From: Clostridia bacterium | GTDB lineage: Bacteria; Bacillota; Clostridia; Oscillospirales; CAG-272 | Length of the DNA stretch: 64,000 bases | Assembly (NCBI GenBank): GCA_017481595.1 | Contig: JAFUOY010000028.1 | Location: forward strand, 1 to 64,000 | Direction: 5' to 3' | Part shown: in pieces, positions 1 through 7,528 of the stretch | Layout: each line of letters opens with the position of its first letter | Numbering within the stretch: the first letter of the stretch is position 1 | Position numbers and translations under genes: made by a program | The notes under the pieces: model-generated | Seen by the model: the letters and a program-made list of their open reading frames with translations, nothing else | The model's database searches: none | Told to the model about the DNA's origin: nothing

Positions 1-110
1 CTTCTGTTTCTGCTCTATTACTTTTGTTTTGAGTTTTTTTCTCTAAAAGAATTTTCTTAAGAGTTCCGTCTTTGTACATTAGTTCTCTTAACTAATTTTT
101 TCTTTTCATT

Positions 111-188
111 GTTCAATTTTCAAGGATCTTTTACACTCGCTTTCGCTGAGTGCCTTGCTATTATATCAAATACTTTTTGCTTTGTCAA
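111..188 (-). promoter_or_regulatory. Strong promoter and leader, probably of an rRNA operon leaving the left edge
   Basis: On the minus strand a perfect TTGACA (188-183), a 17 bp spacer and TATAAT (165-160) direct transcription leftwards off the window. The predicted transcript passes a small hairpin (CACTCGC/GCTGAGTG, 134-152) and then GATCCTTGAAAATTGAAC (128-111), which resembles the boxA-like leader and spacer sequences of Firmicutes rRNA operons. No protein start is visible before position 1. That the downstream gene is 16S rRNA is inference, because the gene itself lies outside the window. Confidence 0.6.
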
Positions 189-306
189 TACCTTTTTTCA
201 ACTTTTTTCAGTTTTTTTCAGATTTTTTTAATGTTTGGAATTAAGCACAAAAAAACAATAAATAATAAGATATATACTATTAAAAATCACGAAAGAGGTG
301 TCTGAA

Positions 307-978
307 ATGAGTGAGAAATCATCAAGCATTGAGAAGGAAAATGAGAAGTTAGAAATGATAGAAAAGAGCGGAGGCGTAAAGGAGGACCGAATATATTGCT
401 TGAATATTATCGGTCAGATAGAGGGACATTATATACTCTCCTCCGAGCAGAAATCGACAAAATACGAGCATATAATCCCCCTGCTCGTTTCCATTGAGCA
501 AAGCAAGGAGATAGAGGGTCTTCTCATAATACTTAACACCATGGGCGGCGACGTGGAGGCAGGTCTTGCCATTGCGGAAATGATAGCGAGTATGAAAAAG
601 CCCAGCGTGTCCCTGGTGCTTGGGGGAGGACATTCCATTGGCGTTCCTCTTGCGGTATGCGCGGACAGATCCTTTATAGTTCCATCCGCCACCATGACTA
701 TTCATCCCGTAAGGATAAGCGGTACGGTAGTCGGCTCTCCCCAGACCTATTATCATTTTGAAAGGATGCAGGACAGAATAACCAAATTTGTTTCTCTCCA
801 TTCAAAGATCACAGAGGATGCATTTAAGGAGCTTATGATGAGGACGGATCAGATCGCCACGGATACGGGATCTATAATTGACGGATATGAGGCGCAAAGA
901 TGCGGTCTTATCGATAGCGTGGGAGGGCTATCGGAAGCTTTAGCTACACTTACGAAACTTATGGATCAGAAAAAGTAG
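307..978 (+). CDS. ClpP-like serine protease (TepA/translocation-enhancing type)
   Basis: This is a cytoplasmic ClpP/crotonase-fold protein of about 223 residues, close to TepA-like ClpP relatives. The fold core is visible as LLIILNTMGGDVEAGLAIAEMI (oxyanion-hole region), the nucleophile segment GGGHSIGVPLA with the likely catalytic Ser, and TIHPVR with the likely catalytic His. Unlike ClpP it begins with a charged, low-complexity tail rather than a propeptide. I start it at ATG 307 because AGAGGTG (294-300) sits 6 nt upstream. A GTG at 298 is in frame but lies inside that ribosome site. It stands alone between the rRNA-type leader and a membrane protein. The family is clear, the substrate unknown. 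Confidence 0.85.
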   Translation: MSEKSSSIEKENEKLEMIEKSGGVKEDRIYCLNIIGQIEGHYILSSEQKSTKYEHIIPLLVSIEQSKEIEGLLIILNTMGGDVEAGLAIAEMIASMKKPSVSLVLGGGHSIGVPLAVCADRSFIVPSATMTIHPVRISGTVVGSPQTYYHFERMQDRITKFVSLHSKITEDAFKELMMRTDQIATDTGSIIDGYEAQRCGLIDSVGGLSEALATLTKLMDQKK

Positions 979-1046
979 CTCTCTCGCGTACGTATATATT
1001 TAAATGAAGAAAAACACAATTTTTTTGAGTATATGGGAGCTTTACG

Positions 1047-1075
1047 TTGACTTTTATTAAAAAAAGTGATAAAAT
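1047..1075 (+). promoter_or_regulatory. Sigma-A-like promoter for the DUF1461 membrane protein
   Basis: TTGACT (1047-1052) and TAAAAT (1070-1075) are separated by 17 bp, just upstream of the ribosome site GGGGGGTG at 1084-1091. Confidence 0.6.
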
Positions 1076-1096
1076 TTTCGCATGGGGGGTGAAAAA

Positions 1097-1765
1097 ATGG
1101 AAAATGAAAAATTAAATAACGCGTTGACAAAAATTTTCGTAGTGGCGCTTGTAATTCTTATCCTTACCTTTTCTATCGGATTACCCATATACTTCAGACC
1201 ATTTTATTATCTCCACATTGATGCACTTTCCATACCCGAAAGAGCGGGACTCCCTAAGGCAGAAATAAAGGAAGCGTACAACGAGCTACTAAATTATCTT
1301 ACCTTACCGGGTGTGGAATTCGGGGTAGGTGTTTTCCATTATTCGGAGGCGGGTAAGTCTCATTTTGAGGACTGCAAGGCGTTATTTACCCTGAATCTCG
1401 TCCTCGGTTTAATTTCCCTTGCCACAGTTATATCCCTATGGATTCTTGATAAAAAAGGAAAAATAAAGCTATCCAGACCGGAAAGGCATCATATTTCTTA
1501 CACCGTATGCAAAAGAATGTTGACGACCGTAATCATTCTCACTGTTCTGGCATCCATAAATTTCACTTGGACCTTTGAGCTATTTCACAAAACAATATTC
1601 ATGGGCAAAACCAATTGGGGCTTTGCAGAGACTCTTGACCCAATAATTCTTGCTCTACCCGAAAGCTTCTTCAGAAATTGCGCTATTTTGATCGTCTCTT
1701 CCATTGTTGTAATCTGTGTAAGCTTTATCATATATAATAAAATGAAAGAAAATCGCCGAGATTGA
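1097..1765 (+). CDS. TIGR01906/DUF1461 integral membrane protein
   Basis: A 222-residue membrane protein. A first hydrophobic helix (about residues 14-34) is followed by a large extracytoplasmic loop, then two central helices and a C-terminal helix. The LPESFF motif before the last helix is typical of the DUF1461/TIGR01906 family, whose function is unknown. I start it at ATG 1097, 5 nt after GGGGGGTG. An in-frame ATG at 1082 overlaps that site and is less likely. The stop codon lies within the stem of the following terminator, so the gene is monocistronic. Its paired-helix topology gives no substrate clue. Confidence 0.8.
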   Translation: MENEKLNNALTKIFVVALVILILTFSIGLPIYFRPFYYLHIDALSIPERAGLPKAEIKEAYNELLNYLTLPGVEFGVGVFHYSEAGKSHFEDCKALFTLNLVLGLISLATVISLWILDKKGKIKLSRPERHHISYTVCKRMLTTVIILTVLASINFTWTFELFHKTIFMGKTNWGFAETLDPIILALPESFFRNCAILIVSSIVVICVSFIIYNKMKENRRD

Positions 1766-1783
1766 CTCGGCGATTTTTTATTA
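1751..1783 (+). terminator. Intrinsic terminator of the DUF1461 gene
   Basis: A perfect 10 bp stem AATCGCCGAG / CTCGGCGATT with a 5 nt loop is followed by a T tract. The stem overlaps the TGA stop of the upstream gene. It may also serve the convergent ABC operon. Confidence 0.85.
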
Positions 1784-3559
1784 TGCGTATTTACTTGCCT
1801 GCAGATTAAACAGATGGGCGTATTTACCGTTTTGCTTAAGAAGATCAAAGTGAGAGCCTTGCTCCACTATATGTCCGTCCCCTATCACGAGTATTCTGTC
1901 CGCAAGAACCGTGTTTGAAAGTCTGTGGGATATGGTAACCGAGGTTTTGCCCTCGCTGAGTCTATAAAGCTGTTCAAATATTCTATCCTCTGATATGGGA
2001 TCGAGGGCGGCAGAGGGCTCATCAAGTATCATATATTTACTTTCCTTGAAATATGCTCTTGCAAGACCGATAAGCTGCCATTGTCCGCCCGAAAGATCCT
2101 TTCCGTTGTCGGCATAGTATCTGCCGAGAACGCTATCAAAGCCATTTTCCCAATCCTTGATGATCTCGCTTGCGCCGCTGATATCACACGCTCTTTTAAG
2201 CTTTTCGTCGTTGTTTCTGTTACCAAAATCCGACAAGGCAATAATTTCTCTTAAGGGCAGGCAATAGGTTACGTAATCCTGGAAAAGAACGCCAAAAATT
2301 TTACGAACGGCATAAACGTTGTATTCCTTAAGATCTACTCCGTCAAGCTTGATGCAGCCGCTTTCGGGATCGTAAAAGCGGAACATAAGCTTGATTATTG
2401 TAGATTTTCCCGCGCCGTTAAGTCCTATAAGACCTATTTTTTCATTAGGCTCTATTGCAAAGGAGCAATTTTCCAATACGTACTGCTCTGCATTGGGGTA
2501 TTTAAAGGTCACGTTGCAAAATTCTATCTTCGGATTTTGGCCCGGAATAAGGGTTCCGCTTTTTTCTGATTCGGGCTTTATTGCAATAAATTCCTGCAGC
2601 TCCGTTAGTCTTTGATTATTATTTAAGAATTCCGTGGTGTAATAGGCAAGAGACTGCGCTTCCCCGCGCAAACGCGATACCATACTTAGATTATACTGAA
2701 GATCGCCAATGCCGATCCTTTTTGCGAGCACGTCAAAAACGGAAACGACAAGCACTATAAGGTCGCTTAGGATTACGCCCATCATAATAACGACATCCAT
2801 TATGCCTGAGCGCACCTCCTCTTTTCTGTTGATGCGATAAAGCTTATTCCACATATTTTTATACTTTTCGATAAAAAATTTTCCCGTATTGTGAAGCTTT
2901 ATTTCAAACTGAAGATTGTTATCGTAAAATACCTCCCGATAGTAGGTCTGCTTTCTGTTATCGCGAAGCTGCTCTTTTTCCATTTCAAGAAGCTTATCTG
3001 CGTGCTTTTTGTGATATATAAGGTACGGAATAAGAAGAACAACGGTTATCAAGCCTATCCACCATTTGTAGGTACAAACGATAATAAGCGCGGCGATAAC
3101 GTTTATAAATGACGATACTATAGCGAATACAAAATTGGTAAGCTGATACATTACGCCAAAATTACTTCTGGCGTGGCGCACCTTATCCCCCATCTTTGCT
3201 GAGTCAAAGAAGGACAGATCCATCCTTGAGGTTTTATCCATCATTATATTTTCTATATAGAACTGCAAATGATCCTCGTAGCGGGAATTAACGTACTCGT
3301 TTACCTGCTCAAGAATATATACTGACAGCTTAAGAGCGAGATATATTACAAGCGCTAAAAAAAGCTTTTCTTCCTCTCTGTCAATTATACCGTTAATTAC
3401 CTCCTTCCACAGCCAGATATTTATCATCGGAACTGCCGTGGTGGAAAGTAAAATGATTATTTTTAAGAGGAAATAGGTTTTCGATGCCAAAAAGCAGGTC
3501 TTGATACCGAACCAGATGTTTTTTAAAAGGCCCGAAAAGAATTTTTTTATCTTGTTCAT
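1781..3559 (-). CDS. ABC exporter, fused membrane and ATPase subunit (second of pair)
   Basis: A 592-residue type-IV (ABCB-like) half transporter. Residues 1-330 form the membrane domain, with helices visible near 27-47, 60-75, 140-180 and 255-285. Residues 350-592 are the ATPase: Walker A GLNGAGKST, signature LSGGQ, Walker B YMILDEPSAALD and switch His in ISHRLS. All catalytic residues look intact. Its start overlaps the stop of the upstream half transporter by 4 nt (ATGA), so the two are probably co-translated as a heterodimer. The ion or drug exported cannot be read from sequence. The operon has an ECF-like promoter that matches the one in front of the nearby sigma-factor fusion. Confidence 0.9.
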   Translation of the reverse strand: MNKIKKFFSGLLKNIWFGIKTCFLASKTYFLLKIIILLSTTAVPMINIWLWKEVINGIIDREEEKLFLALVIYLALKLSVYILEQVNEYVNSRYEDHLQFYIENIMMDKTSRMDLSFFDSAKMGDKVRHARSNFGVMYQLTNFVFAIVSSFINVIAALIIVCTYKWWIGLITVVLLIPYLIYHKKHADKLLEMEKEQLRDNRKQTYYREVFYDNNLQFEIKLHNTGKFFIEKYKNMWNKLYRINRKEEVRSGIMDVVIMMGVILSDLIVLVVSVFDVLAKRIGIGDLQYNLSMVSRLRGEAQSLAYYTTEFLNNNQRLTELQEFIAIKPESEKSGTLIPGQNPKIEFCNVTFKYPNAEQYVLENCSFAIEPNEKIGLIGLNGAGKSTIIKLMFRFYDPESGCIKLDGVDLKEYNVYAVRKIFGVLFQDYVTYCLPLREIIALSDFGNRNNDEKLKRACDISGASEIIKDWENGFDSVLGRYYADNGKDLSGGQWQLIGLARAYFKESKYMILDEPSAALDPISEDRIFEQLYRLSEGKTSVTISHRLSNTVLADRILVIGDGHIVEQGSHFDLLKQNGKYAHLFNLQASKYA

Positions 3560-5352
3560 TTTGCTTCCTCCTTTAACGTGTATTTTTCTCTTTGAAGATT
3601 GTACAGCTTTGCGTACAATCCGTTGAGCTCCACAAGCTCATCGTGAGTGCCGCTTTCGATTATCTTACCACCCTCCAAAACTATAACCTTGTTTGACATA
3701 CGGGCGCTTGATATTCTGTGAGATATCATAACTCCTGTTTTACCGTCGGATATTGATTCAAAGTTTTTGAATATCATATCCTCTGCTTCGGCATCAAGTG
3801 CGGAGGAGGGCTCGTCAAAAATAACAACGGACGCCTTTTTGAAATATGCTCTTGCAAGGGCTATTTTCTGCCATTGTCCCTTTGAAAGCTCCGTACCCTT
3901 ATCGTCAAACTTTCTTGACATATAGGAGTCAAGTCCGTTTTCAAGCTTCGGTAAAATATCCTCGTACACACCGCTTTGCTTAAGCGCAGTTATGATTTCG
4001 TCGTCATTTTCTCTCCTGTCAACCGAGGACATAGCCACGCTTTCCCTGAGGGTAAGAGGATAATGGACAAAGTCCTGAAACAGGGCGGAAAACATTTTTC
4101 TTATATCGTATATATTGTATTCATCCATTGGATATCCGTTTACAAGTATCTCTCCGCTGTCCACAGTGTAAAGACCGAGCATAAGCTTGATTATGGTGGA
4201 TTTTCCCGCGCCGTTTATTCCCACTATGGAAAGCTTATCTCCCTTATTAAGCGTAAAGGATACTCCTGTCAGAATATACTTTTCCGTATGGGGATATTTA
4301 AAGCACACGTCCTTGAACTCAAGGGAATAAAATGTGTCAAGGCTTCTTTTTTTGCCTTTACTTTCTTCGCTTGATGTATCAAAAAATTCAAGCACGCTTT
4401 TCATAACGTCAAGCTGCCATGAAAAGGAAATTACCGTAAGAAATGACATATACCAGAACTGATAGTCCGCCTGCACCAAAAAACCGATATAAAGCGCAAT
4501 ATCACCTATGCTTATTTCGCCCACAAACGCCTTGTAAATTATAAATGCGGTGAAAATTATTTCCGCGCTGCGTCTTATCACCTCGGCAAGGGTAAGCATT
4601 CTTGCTTTTTTTGCATCAAGCCTCTTGTTTGCCCTTACGTAATCGTCCTTTTCCTCGTTGTATCTACCCTTTATATCATCCGTAAGATCGTACATTCTTA
4701 CGTCCTTTGCGGGCCAGGCATCCGTAAGCATCCAACGATAGTAGCAAAACTTTCTTACATCAGGCGCCTGCTTTCTTCTGAGCGCCTCTGCTTTTCTGTC
4801 GAATACCGTATTAAGAATGATGCCGGGTATAACAAGGACAATAACGAGGAGTGAGAACCAGAAATTAAATTCAGCAAGGGTAACGTATGCCACCGTAAAG
4901 GTACCTAAGGACGCTATTATGGTAAAAAGCCTGCGTACGGACGTTATGGTTGCGTTGGCTCCGTATCTTACGTCGTCTATTATATCCCTGCCCTTGGAGG
5001 AGTCTATAAAGGACATAGGCAGTACCTCAAGCCTTTGCGCCTGCATACATTCATAAAGATGCCTTGCCTTTTTGTTAATATAGCTGAAGGACAGCTCCTC
5101 CACCGTGGACATTATTTTTCTTAAAATAAGTGACAATATGTAGATCCCCACGCATATAAGCACGTAGTCCCTGTCGGGCGCATTACCCGTAAGTCCGTCC
5201 ACCACCAGCTTAAGGGCGTATGCATCCGCAAGGTAGAAAAGGGAATTTACAATACAGATAATACCGTACAAAACTATGGTAAGTCCGCTCGACCTGTATA
5301 TCAAGCCAAGGGAAAACCGTATCGTCTTTAAATATTCTTTTATTTTAGTCAT
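3556..5352 (-). CDS. ABC exporter, fused membrane and ATPase subunit (first of pair)
   Basis: A 598-residue half transporter with an N-terminal six-helix membrane domain (about residues 1-330) and a C-terminal ATPase. Walker A is GINGAGKST, Walker B VVIFDEPSSALD and switch His ISHR. The signature reads LSKGQ instead of LSGGQ while the partner has LSGGQ, a common asymmetry in heterodimeric exporters where one ATP site is degenerate. The ribosome site GGAGGT (5369-5364) lies about 11 nt from the ATG, slightly long. The gene is first in the two-gene operon and is preceded by ACCCAACC-N16-TGTC. Substrate unknown. A peptide, lipid or drug is possible. Confidence 0.9.
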   Translation of the reverse strand: MTKIKEYLKTIRFSLGLIYRSSGLTIVLYGIICIVNSLFYLADAYALKLVVDGLTGNAPDRDYVLICVGIYILSLILRKIMSTVEELSFSYINKKARHLYECMQAQRLEVLPMSFIDSSKGRDIIDDVRYGANATITSVRRLFTIIASLGTFTVAYVTLAEFNFWFSLLVIVLVIPGIILNTVFDRKAEALRRKQAPDVRKFCYYRWMLTDAWPAKDVRMYDLTDDIKGRYNEEKDDYVRANKRLDAKKARMLTLAEVIRRSAEIIFTAFIIYKAFVGEISIGDIALYIGFLVQADYQFWYMSFLTVISFSWQLDVMKSVLEFFDTSSEESKGKKRSLDTFYSLEFKDVCFKYPHTEKYILTGVSFTLNKGDKLSIVGINGAGKSTIIKLMLGLYTVDSGEILVNGYPMDEYNIYDIRKMFSALFQDFVHYPLTLRESVAMSSVDRRENDDEIITALKQSGVYEDILPKLENGLDSYMSRKFDDKGTELSKGQWQKIALARAYFKKASVVIFDEPSSALDAEAEDMIFKNFESISDGKTGVMISHRISSARMSNKVIVLEGGKIIESGTHDELVELNGLYAKLYNLQREKYTLKEEAK

Positions 5353-5387
5353 TAGTCAGCTTTACCTCCAAAATAATTCTTTTTCAC

Positions 5388-5421
5388 CCTATTGACAAAT
5401 CAAGGATAAAAATGGTTGGGT
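5388..5421 (-). promoter_or_regulatory. ECF-sigma-like promoter of the ABC exporter operon
   Basis: On the minus strand ACCCAACC (5421-5414) is followed after exactly 16 nt by TGTC (5397-5394). ECF promoters typically have an AACC-type -35 and a GTC-type -10 at this spacing. The same arrangement occurs upstream of the sigma-factor fusion gene at 10764-10737. The overlapping TTGACA at 5392-5397 is on the other strand. Confidence 0.6.
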
Positions 5422-5436
5422 GAATTTTAAAAATAT

Positions 5437-7215
5437 TTATTTTTTTGGAAATTCCACGCACTTAAGCCTGTAAAGAACTGCCATCATATCCTGGGGGCGC
5501 ACGTATTCAATCACTCCAGAGGAGCCGCGTAACCCGAGCTGATGAATAAATTCCGCACCCTGTGTGGCGATTTTATCATATAGGGACAAAACCGATTTAT
5601 ATAAATTGCACACTGAGTTTCTTTCCATAACCGTTATATAATATATAAAGGAAGAAATAAAATCAAGCTGACCCGCCGTTACGTGAGTAACAATATCGGA
5701 CACGTCTATTTCCTCGCCACCTATTTTTACAGAGGATGGAGCCTTTATTTCTATTTCCCGTCTTAAGGCTGTTTTACCAAGAGAGGAAAGATCAGCGCTT
5801 CGCGGTGTAGGAGAAAACAGAATTTTGACAGGCTGCTCTGCTTTTTTGTAATCAACATATTCCGTCGGCAAAAATCTGTCAACAAGAATTACCCTGTCCG
5901 CTACACGAAAATATTCTCCCGATGCGCCCACAACTATAACGGAGGATATACCGAATTTATCAAAAATCATTTGGGCGTTGTCGATAAAGGGTACGGTGGA
6001 CGCATTTTTTATTACCGTTTTCATTTTTTCATCCTTATACATAAAGTTATTGGCGCATCTGTCCTCATCAAAGAGCATAAGAGCGCATCCCGATTCTATC
6101 GCCTCACTAACAGATGAAGCCTGTGAGGTTGAACCACTGGCATTGTCGGTGAAAAAATGCTTTGGATCTATTTTATTATTCGGCAGCTTGCCAAGGAAAA
6201 AGGAAATATCCGTATTTCTTATGTTTCTGCCGTCTTCAGAACGGATAGCCATTGCAGAGCTATCGGTTATAACGTATTCTCTGCCATCCCCCGATACGTG
6301 GTCGTAAATGCCCTCGCGAATGGCATCTAAAATAGTGCTTTTGCCGTGGTAGGCATCCCCCGTTATAACGGTAATGCCCCGTTTTATTCCCATACCCCGT
6401 ACCTTTTTTCCCGATGGGAGCTTTATTTCAATTTCAAGGGACTCAGGAGATTTAAAAGGAATAGCCCCGAGGGAGTCCTTAATATCGGTCTTTCCTTTCC
6501 TTGTAATTACGGAGCCGTTGGCAATAAACGACACGTATCCCCACTTTTTCAGATAATTTCGTATAAATTGCTGATCCTTATATAGGCTTATGGCATCCTT
6601 TAGCAGGGACGCATCAAAGCCTGATACGAAGTCCTCTGCAAGGCGAGTAAGATTTTTGGTCAGCAGAAGCTTAAGAGCCTTTTGCGAGATAATGCCCTTT
6701 TTTCTTTTATCAAGTGACTCCTTTTGCATAGCTTGTGACATTGCAAGGGCGCTGCCGCTTTGCGCCTTGTCAAACTGCGTGGCGCGGCTCCCGTTATTGT
6801 AGGCGCTGTTATTATAGGGGAGCTTTACAGTCAGGGACATGCATATTTTAAGCTCCGAAATTTTCACTATAGAGCTTTGAAGAACGCGCGTACCGAAGCG
6901 ATAGGGGATAAACGCCCCCTTTTGCACATTTGATTCCGACATTTGCATCTCATTGTTAGCCATATGAACAGCAGTGGAAAATTCTCTCATTATAAATGTA
7001 CTTACCGCTGTTTTATCCTTATCAGAAAAGATAAGATCCTTAAGCAATGCCTCCTTGTCTATCTCTATATCCACACGGGCGTACTTATACTGTGCGCCGC
7101 TTACGGATACTATATGGTAGATTATGTTGTTTCTTTCGTAAATTCCCACAAGCTTAGAGTAGGATGTGACGGCTTTACCGTCCAATGATTTAATAATTTC
7201 ATTTAATTTTTGCAT
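5437..7215 (-). CDS. Predicted ATPase of the ABC class (COG3044-type)
   Basis: About 592 residues of the COG3044 'ABC-class ATPase' family, soluble proteins of unknown function with a single P-loop domain and no transmembrane partner. Visible features are an N-terminal domain (1-230), GMGIKRGITVITGDAYHGKST with Walker A GDAYHGKS near residue 290, DGREYVITD, the Walker B-like ALMLFDEDRCANNF, and SVIVVGASGEYF. The start at ATG 7215 is chosen because AGGAGGTG (7231-7224) is 8 nt upstream; the in-frame ATG at 7257 has no such site. The gene is preceded by a promoter, a 21-codon ORF and a strong terminator (7490-7305), so its expression may depend on read-through. Nucleic-acid binding is known for a trypanosome relative; the bacterial role is open. 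Confidence 0.85.
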   Translation of the reverse strand: MQKLNEIIKSLDGKAVTSYSKLVGIYERNNIIYHIVSVSGAQYKYARVDIEIDKEALLKDLIFSDKDKTAVSTFIMREFSTAVHMANNEMQMSESNVQKGAFIPYRFGTRVLQSSIVKISELKICMSLTVKLPYNNSAYNNGSRATQFDKAQSGSALAMSQAMQKESLDKRKKGIISQKALKLLLTKNLTRLAEDFVSGFDASLLKDAISLYKDQQFIRNYLKKWGYVSFIANGSVITRKGKTDIKDSLGAIPFKSPESLEIEIKLPSGKKVRGMGIKRGITVITGDAYHGKSTILDAIREGIYDHVSGDGREYVITDSSAMAIRSEDGRNIRNTDISFFLGKLPNNKIDPKHFFTDNASGSTSQASSVSEAIESGCALMLFDEDRCANNFMYKDEKMKTVIKNASTVPFIDNAQMIFDKFGISSVIVVGASGEYFRVADRVILVDRFLPTEYVDYKKAEQPVKILFSPTPRSADLSSLGKTALRREIEIKAPSSVKIGGEEIDVSDIVTHVTAGQLDFISSFIYYITVMERNSVCNLYKSVLSLYDKIATQGAEFIHQLGLRGSSGVIEYVRPQDMMAVLYRLKCVEFPKK

Positions 7216-7238
7216 AGAAAAAACACCTCCTGAAAATG

Positions 7239-7307
7239 ATTTGATAATGTTGCCCAAGGGCCAAAAACGAACACGTTATCAAACCGTTTCATAAGGTGTT
7301 ATCAAAC
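7239..7307 (-). promoter_or_regulatory. Untranslated leader with repeated GTTTGATAAC and its complement beside the ribosome site
   Basis: On the minus strand GTTTGATAAC occurs twice (7307-7298 and 7284-7275). TTATCAAAT (7247-7239) lies just before the AGGAGGTG of the ATPase gene and can pair with either copy. The element sits between the terminator and the start codon. A switch that hides or frees the ribosome site is inference from base complementarity only. Confidence 0.4.
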
Positions 7308-7337
7308 AAAAAACGGTATATCGCCAGATATACCGTT
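7305..7337 (-). terminator. Terminator between the 21-codon ORF and the ABC-class ATPase (possible attenuator)
   Basis: In the minus-strand RNA a 10 bp stem AACGGTATAT / ATATACCGTT closed by a 6 nt loop is followed by TTTTG, then TTTG. It lies 25 nt after the stop of the small ORF and about 90 nt before the ATPase start, the classical position for an attenuator. Confidence 0.75.
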
Positions 7338-7361
7338 AATTTCAGCCGTTATAAAGCGCAC

Positions 7362-7427
7362 TCAAAAAAAGTCATAGTGCTTCGGCGACCTATGGCATCC
7401 GACAACGTATTCAATTGCAGCTTTCAT
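7362..7427 (-). CDS. 21-residue small protein or leader peptide
   Basis: A short ORF (ATG 7427, TGA 7364-7362) encodes 21 residues, beginning MKAAIEYVVG and continuing CHRSPKHYDFF. It has a complete expression context: a perfect TTGACA-N17-TATAAT promoter (7490-7462), AAAGGAGG ending 8 nt before the ATG, and an intrinsic terminator 25 nt after the stop. The peptide has one Cys, two His and a Tyr-Asp-Phe-Phe end, and is not hydrophobic enough for a membrane toxin. It lies between the sigma-fusion gene and the ABC-class ATPase. It may be a leader peptide that controls read-through into the ATPase, or an independent micro-protein. I do not recognise a family. Confidence 0.6.
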   Translation of the reverse strand: MKAAIEYVVGCHRSPKHYDFF

Positions 7428-7461
7428 AACAGTCGCCTCCTTTATTTCTATTTACAATAAA

Positions 7462-7490
7462 ATTATATCATATCGTTAAGGATATGTCAA
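7462..7490 (-). promoter_or_regulatory. Perfect sigma-A promoter of the 21-codon ORF
   Basis: TTGACA (7490-7485), 17 bp, TATAAT (7467-7462) on the minus strand. The predicted start near 7455 gives a leader of about 28 nt before the small ORF. Confidence 0.8.
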
Positions 7491-7496
7491 TATTTT

Positions 7497-7528
7497 TCTG
7501 CCGTGCCGTTTTACACGGCAGAATTTTT
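7497..7528. terminator. Hairpin at the end of the sigma-fusion gene
   Basis: TTCTGCCGTG / CACGGCAGAA form a 10 bp stem around an 8 nt loop, directly after the stop of the sigma-fusion gene. The T tract is on the plus-strand side, so it is a better terminator for plus-strand RNA. For the minus-strand gene it may mainly protect the 3' end. Confidence 0.5.
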
